Shown piece by piece: positions 5,874 to 9,029 of a DNA stretch of 9,029 nt. This DNA is from Burkholderiales bacterium (GTDB lineage: Bacteria; Pseudomonadota; Gammaproteobacteria; Burkholderiales; Burkholderiaceae_C): assembly GCA_947448105.1 (NCBI GenBank), contig CANFNE010000088.1, positions 1 through 9,029 of the forward strand. The letters run 5' to 3'. A program made the translations under genes and the position numbers. The notes under the pieces are model-generated. The model saw nothing but the letters and a program-made list of their open reading frames with translations, ran no database searches and was not told the origin of the DNA. Position 1 is the stretch's first letter, and each line of letters opens with the position of its first letter.

Positions 5874-5889
5874 GCTTCTTAAGACTTTC

Positions 5890-7299
5890 ATGACCGCGGG
5901 ATTCTTACCCCAAAACACCGACCTGACCGCGCAAGAGGCCGGGCAAAGCCTGTGGCAATCCTGCCTGGACCAGCTCGCGCTGGACTTGCCCGAGCAGCAG
6001 TTCAATACCTGGATTCGGCCCTTGAGCGCGCAGGTGTCGGACGACATCAGCAAAGTCGTGTTGCTGGTGGCCAACCGCTTCAAGCTGGACTGGATTCGCG
6101 CGCAATACAGCCTGCCGATTACCGCTTTGCTTGAAAAACTGTGCGGCCAGCCGGTGCAGCTCGAACTGGCCATCGCTCCCCGGGAGGCGGTCGCACGCAG
6201 CACGGCGCAGCCCGCCTTGGGCCAGACCCCGGAGATCAAAACCGTGGTGCTGGCGGAAGACCCGAAGATTGAGGCGCCCAAGAGCCGGCTCAACAACCTG
6301 TTGACTTTTGACACCCTGGTGGAAGGCACGGCCAACCGCATGGCGCGCGCGGCGGCCATGCACGTCGCCACGGTGCCGGGGCACTTGTACAACCCCTTGT
6401 TCATCTACGGCGGCGTCGGTCTGGGCAAGACCCATTTGATGCATGCGGTGGGCAACAGGCTGCTGCAGGACAAGCCTGGCGCCAAAGTTCTCTACATCCA
6501 TGCAGAACAGTTTGTCTCGGATGTGGTTAAGGCCTACCAGCGCAAGACTTTTGACGAGTTCAAGGACAAATACCACTCCCTCGATTTGCTGCTGATTGAC
6601 GACGTGCAATTTTTTGCCAACAAGGACCGCACGCAAGAAGAGTTCTTTAACGCCTTTGAAGCGCTGCTGGCCAAAAAATCACACATCGTGATGACCAGCG
6701 ACACTTATCCCAAGGGCCTGACCGACATCCATGAGCGCCTGGTTTCGCGCTTTGACTCGGGGCTGACCGTGGCCATTGAGCCGCCCGAGCTGGAAATGCG
6801 GGTGGCGATTTTGATCAACAAAGCGCGGGCGGAAGGGGCCGACATGCCCGAGGAAGTGGCGTTTTTCGTGGCCAAGAACGTGCGCTCCAACGTGCGCGAG
6901 CTCGAAGGCGCGCTGCGCAAATGCCTGGCCTATTCGCGCTTTAACCAAAAAGAAATCTCGATTGCGCTGGCGCGCGAGGCGCTGCGCGACCTGCTGTCGA
7001 TCCAGAACCGGCAGATTTCTGTGGAAAACATCCAGAAAACGGTGGCCGACTACTACAAGATCAAGGTCGCTGACATGTATTCCAAAAAGCGCCCGGCCAG
7101 CATTGCGCGCCCGCGCCAGATTGCGATGTACCTGGCCAAAGAGCTGACCAAAAAGAGCCTGCCCGAGATTGGCGAGCTTTTTGGCGGGCGGGACCACACC
7201 ACCGTCTTGCATGCGGTACGCAAGATTGGCGGCGAGCGGCTGCAGGTGATTGAACTGAACCAGCAATTGCACGTTTTGGAGCAAACCCTTAAGGGTTAA
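5890..7299 (+). CDS. dnaA: Chromosomal replication initiator protein DnaA
   Basis: DnaA binds 9-mer boxes at oriC, oligomerises with ATP and opens the origin for DnaB loading. The 469-residue product is family-sized (E. coli 467). Domain I (about 17-95) has LWQSCLDQL and LPEQQFNTWIRPL. A short variable linker (about 96-130) follows. The AAA+ domain III carries Walker A GGVGLGKTH (174-182), Walker B LLLIDDVQF (233-241), sensor 1 MTSD (268-271), the box VII arginine in VSRF (Arg287) and the sensor 2 region NVRELEGAL (334-342). Domain IV ends in the DNA-binding signature GGRDHTTVLHAVRKI (432-446). The ATG at 5890 is the only possible start, because a stop lies in frame at 5833-5835 with no start codon between. 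Its Shine-Dalgarno is weak, fitting low, controlled translation. No convincing dnaA promoter was identified; the DnaA boxes upstream suggest autoregulation. Confidence 0.98.
   Translation: MTAGFLPQNTDLTAQEAGQSLWQSCLDQLALDLPEQQFNTWIRPLSAQVSDDISKVVLLVANRFKLDWIRAQYSLPITALLEKLCGQPVQLELAIAPREAVARSTAQPALGQTPEIKTVVLAEDPKIEAPKSRLNNLLTFDTLVEGTANRMARAAAMHVATVPGHLYNPLFIYGGVGLGKTHLMHAVGNRLLQDKPGAKVLYIHAEQFVSDVVKAYQRKTFDEFKDKYHSLDLLLIDDVQFFANKDRTQEEFFNAFEALLAKKSHIVMTSDTYPKGLTDIHERLVSRFDSGLTVAIEPPELEMRVAILINKARAEGADMPEEVAFFVAKNVRSNVRELEGALRKCLAYSRFNQKEISIALAREALRDLLSIQNRQISVENIQKTVADYYKIKVADMYSKKRPASIARPRQIAMYLAKELTKKSLPEIGELFGGRDHTTVLHAVRKIGGERLQVIELNQQLHVLEQTLKG
7284..7297. repeat. Perfect 14-bp palindrome at the end of dnaA
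   Basis: AACCCTTAAGGGTT is its own reverse complement and covers the last dnaA codons up to the first base of the stop codon. As RNA it could form a 5-bp stem with a TTAA loop, but no T-run follows, so it is not a standard terminator. It may be coincidental, or a binding site at the dnaA-dnaN junction. Confidence 0.4.
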
Positions 7300-7314
7300 C
7301 GAAAAAATGCCTGT

Positions 7315-7342
7315 CTGACAAGGGCAAAAAGCCCGCTAAAAC
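7315..7342 (+). promoter_or_regulatory. Possible promoter for dnaN
   Basis: CTGACA (7315-7320; five of six -35 matches) and TAAAAC (7337-7342; four of six -10 matches) are 16 bp apart in the 110-bp dnaA-dnaN gap, about 60 bp before the likely transcript leader. A separate dnaN promoter in addition to readthrough from dnaA is common in this operon, but the match is only moderate. Confidence 0.3.
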
Positions 7343-7361
7343 AGCGAAAATGCGTGCATTT
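7322..7361. repeat. Three adjacent small dyads in the dnaA-dnaN gap
   Basis: Three short inverted repeats follow one another: GGGC-AAAAA-GCCC (7322-7334), CGCT-AAAAC-AGCG (7334-7346, sharing one base with the first) and AAATGC-GT-GCATTT (7348-7361). None has a U-tract. They could structure the dnaN leader or mark protein-binding sites. Short dyads arise easily by chance, so only the clustering is notable. Confidence 0.35.
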
Positions 7362-7399
7362 GCCGCCACGGGAAGCCGGAACACAACAATTTGAACATC

Positions 7400-7405
7400 G
7401 GAGAG
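7400..7405 (+). promoter_or_regulatory. Ribosome-binding site of dnaN
   Basis: GGAGAG lies four bases before the dnaN ATG and is one of the clearest Shine-Dalgarno sequences in the window, supporting the start at 7410 and suggesting stronger translation than dnaA. Confidence 0.7.
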
Positions 7406-7409
7406 AAGC

Positions 7410-8516
7410 ATGATCGTATTGAAAGCAGCGCAAGACCAGGTGTTGTCCGTTTTGCAGTCGGTGGCCGGTATTGTGGAACGCCGCCATACCTTGCCGATCC
7501 TGGCCAATGTGCTGGTGCGCAAAACCGGGGACGCGGTGCAGTTCACTACCAGTGACCTCGAAATCCAGATCCGCACCAGCGCCACACTGGGCGGCGACGC
7601 GGGTGATTTCAGCACCACGATTGGTGCGCGCAAGCTCATTGATATTTTGCGCACCATGCCCTCCGACCAGACCGTGTCGCTGGAAGCCAGCCAGAACAAA
7701 ATCATCCTCAAGGGCGGCAAGAGCAAGTTCACGCTGCAAACCCTGGCGGCAGAAGACTTTCCGCTGGTGACCGAGTCGGCCAGTTTTGGCCCGGTGTTCA
7801 GCGTGCCGCAAAAAACCCTGAAAAGCCTGCTCAGTCAGGTGTCGTTTGCCATGGCGGTGCACGACATCCGCTACTACCTCAACGGCATTTTGTTTGTGGC
7901 CGAAGGCAAGCAACTCAGCCTGGTGGCCACCGACGGCCACCGCCTGGCCTTTGCATCAAGCACGCTGGACGTGGAGGTGCCCAAGCAAGAGGTGATCTTG
8001 CCGCGCAAAACCGTCATTGAATTGCAGCGCCTGTTGTCCGACGCCGAAGGCGCCATCGAGATGCAATTTGCCAGCAACCAGGCGCGCTTTACTTTTGGCG
8101 GCATGGAATTTGTGACCAAACTGGTCGAAGGCAAGTTCCCCGACTACAACCGCGTCATCCCCAAAAACCACAAGAACAAAATCACGCTGGGGCGCGACAC
8201 CTTGCTCAAGACGCTGCAACGCACCGCCATTTTGACCAGCGACAAGTTCAAGGGCGTGCGCCTGAACATCGACCCCGGCACCCTGCGCCTGGCGGCCAAC
8301 AACGCCGAGCAAGAAGAGGCGGTGGACGAGTTGGACATCGACTACGGCGGCGACAGCATCGAGATTGGCTTTAACGTGACCTACCTGATAGACGCTCTGT
8401 CCAATATGGGCCAGGATATGGTCACCTTGGAGTTTTCTGATGGCAACAGCTCTGCGCTGTTGACGATTCCTGACAACGCCACCCTCAAATACGTGGTGAT
8501 GCCCATGCGCATTTAA
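7410..8516 (+). CDS. dnaN: DNA polymerase III subunit beta (sliding clamp)
   Basis: The beta clamp forms a dimeric ring around DNA that tethers DNA polymerase III and serves as a docking platform for other replication and repair proteins. The 368-residue product matches the family length (E. coli 366) and its three repeated domains (about 1-125, 126-253, 254-368). Residues lining the protein-docking pocket are recognisable: ATDGHRLA (173-180), VEGKFPDYNRVIP (239-251) and the C-terminal VVMPMRI (362-368). The N-terminus MIVLKAAQDQVLSVLQSVAG is typical of betaproteobacteria. It follows dnaA by 110 bp in the same direction and is probably cotranscribed with it, with a possible extra promoter in the gap. 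Two hairpins follow its stop codon. Confidence 0.98.
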   Translation: MIVLKAAQDQVLSVLQSVAGIVERRHTLPILANVLVRKTGDAVQFTTSDLEIQIRTSATLGGDAGDFSTTIGARKLIDILRTMPSDQTVSLEASQNKIILKGGKSKFTLQTLAAEDFPLVTESASFGPVFSVPQKTLKSLLSQVSFAMAVHDIRYYLNGILFVAEGKQLSLVATDGHRLAFASSTLDVEVPKQEVILPRKTVIELQRLLSDAEGAIEMQFASNQARFTFGGMEFVTKLVEGKFPDYNRVIPKNHKNKITLGRDTLLKTLQRTAILTSDKFKGVRLNIDPGTLRLAANNAEQEEAVDELDIDYGGDSIEIGFNVTYLIDALSNMGQDMVTLEFSDGNSSALLTIPDNATLKYVVMPMRI

Positions 8517-8545
8517 GGCGCGCAACAAGCCCCATGCCCCAAGCA

Positions 8546-8572
8546 GCAAACCCCCGGCCATCGGGGGTTTGC
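8546..8572 (+). terminator. Strong hairpin after dnaN
   Basis: GCAAACCCCCG (8546-8556) pairs perfectly with CGGGGGTTTGC (8562-8572), an 11-bp stem with a 5-base loop (GCCAT), starting 29 bases after the dnaN stop. The three T residues are inside the stem and GCGCATT follows, so there is no free U-tail. It probably ends or weakens dnaN transcription, or protects the 3' end of the message. Confidence 0.6.
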
Positions 8573-8605
8573 GCATTACAGAATGCCTGAAATTTTGGGT
8601 CCGGG

Positions 8606-8626
8606 CAGCGCACAAGGCGCTGTTTT
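8606..8626 (+). terminator. Second terminator-like hairpin before gyrB
   Basis: CAGCGC (8606-8611) pairs with GCGCTG (8617-8622) around ACAAG and is followed directly by TTTT (8623-8626). This is closer to a classic intrinsic terminator than the stronger hairpin upstream. It lies 29 bases before the gyrB ATG, so it could also act as an attenuator in the gyrB leader if the gyrB promoter lies upstream. Confidence 0.45.
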
Positions 8627-8655
8627 GACCCGCCGATGAAGAGAAAAAGCAAGCC

Positions 8656-9029
8656 ATGACCGAAGAAAACAAAGCCACGCCCCAGCCTGACGAGAACGCG
8701 CAAGAAGTGCACACGGGTGAAAGCGGCCTGGACAGTTCCAACTTCCAGCCCACGATTGACGCCCACCAGGCTGGCGCCTCTGAGGCCTATGGCGAAGGCT
8801 CCATCCAGATCCTGGAAGGCCTAGAAGCCGTGCGCAAGCGCCCCGGCATGTACATCGGCGACACCAGTGACGGCACCGGCTTGCACCACCTGGTGTTTGA
8901 GGTGGTGGACAACTCGATTGACGAATCCCTGGCCGGCCACTGCGACGATATTTTGGTGACCATCCACTCCGACAACTCGATCAGCGTGGTGGACAACGGG
9001 CGCGGTATTCCGACCGGTATCAAGATGGA
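8656..9029 (+). CDS. gyrB: DNA gyrase subunit B, 5' part only (cut by window edge)
   Basis: GyrB is the ATPase subunit of gyrase, which introduces negative supercoils ahead of forks and at the origin. Only 124 codons plus two bases are visible; the complete protein would be over 800 residues. The GHKL ATPase domain begins with GSIQILEGLEAVRKRPGMYI (48-67), then EVVDNSIDE with the expected catalytic Glu82 and Mg-binding Asn86, and DNGRGIPTG (113-121). These match E. coli GyrB with a shift of 40, because about 40 acidic, Gln/Ser/Thr-rich residues precede the domain; such an extension is usual in related betaproteobacteria. The ATG at 8656 has only a distant GAAGAG upstream. The gene follows dnaN by 139 bp, across two hairpins, so it may have its own transcript, though no clear promoter was seen. 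Confidence 0.96.
   Translation, partial: MTEENKATPQPDENAQEVHTGESGLDSSNFQPTIDAHQAGASEAYGEGSIQILEGLEAVRKRPGMYIGDTSDGTGLHHLVFEVVDNSIDESLAGHCDDILVTIHSDNSISVVDNGRGIPTGIKM

Larger units (their letters stand above)
5603..5889. other. oriC: Putative chromosomal replication origin (oriC) in the rpmH-dnaA interval
   Basis: This 287-bp gap lies between divergent rpmH and dnaA, the usual site of oriC or part of it in many gamma- and betaproteobacteria. It holds one perfect DnaA box (5816-5824) and one with a single mismatch (5865-5873). A weak TATCCA core is present at 5613-5618. The clearly AT-rich stretches are 5668-5697 and 5853-5889, either of which could be the unwinding element. No GATC site was seen in the gap, so Dam/SeqA-type control is not indicated. 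The DnaA-box count is low for a complete oriC, and no box was found between dnaA and dnaN. Function is inferred from context; transcription signals for rpmH and dnaA share the same DNA. Confidence 0.65.

Noticed and set aside
6705..6713. TTATCCCAA, a two-mismatch DnaA-box-like sequence inside dnaA
   Set aside because: It encodes part of the conserved TYPKG segment of DnaA, so protein constraint explains it.
5905..7284. Minus-strand open frames (about 179-243 codons) opposite dnaA
   Set aside because: Shadow frames of a full-length DnaA; no recognisable domains.
7956..8766. Minus-strand frames (about 265 and 93 codons) opposite the end of dnaN and the start of gyrB
   Set aside because: They cross two well-supported genes on the other strand and the hairpins between them; no family resemblance.
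1..9029. Search for CRISPR repeats, insertion sequences, attachment sites, tRNA or rRNA genes, toxin-antitoxin or defence genes
   Set aside because: None seen; all coding space is occupied by conserved core genes with intact motifs, so no new multi-gene system is supported.

Overview
The window is the chromosomal replication-origin neighbourhood of a GC-rich betaproteobacterium, most likely a member of the Comamonadaceae (Rhodoferax/Polaromonas/Acidovorax-like). This placement comes from the gene order, the style of the DnaA, YidC and GyrB termini, and the insertion-bearing RnpA. It is inferred from sequence style alone; no database search was possible.

Layout. The left part carries a truncated kdsD (minus strand, running off the left edge) divergent from apt (plus strand). 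Next comes a tightly packed minus-strand cluster that reads leftward from the origin: rpmH, rnpA, yidD, yidC, mnmE. apt and mnmE converge with only 14 bp between their stop codons. The 287-bp gap between rpmH and dnaA is the best candidate for oriC. It contains one perfect and one near-perfect DnaA box in opposite orientation, a terminator-like hairpin between them, an AT-rich stem-loop, and a good sigma70-type promoter aimed at rpmH. To the right, dnaA, dnaN and gyrB (cut by the right edge) read rightward. All genes next to the origin are therefore transcribed away from it, in the direction of fork movement.

How the genes work together. DnaA, the beta clamp and DNA gyrase are the initiation, processivity and topology parts of replication. 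The opposite arm makes ribosomal protein L34, the RNase P protein, the YidD/YidC membrane insertion factors and the tRNA-modifying GTPase MnmE; this is the conserved rpmH-rnpA-yidD-yidC-mnmE block of proteobacteria. apt (adenine salvage) and kdsD (the first committed step towards the Kdo sugar of lipopolysaccharide) are unrelated housekeeping neighbours.

No mobile elements, CRISPR arrays, rRNA or tRNA genes were found, and nothing suggests a new multi-gene system. Every coding region is a conserved core gene with its key motifs intact. The more interesting signals are non-coding: the DnaA-box pair around a terminator-like hairpin in the dnaA leader, the AT-rich hairpin in the rpmH leader, paired hairpins between dnaN and gyrB, and a perfect 9-bp inverted repeat ahead of apt. 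No gene-free stretch exceeds 300 bases.
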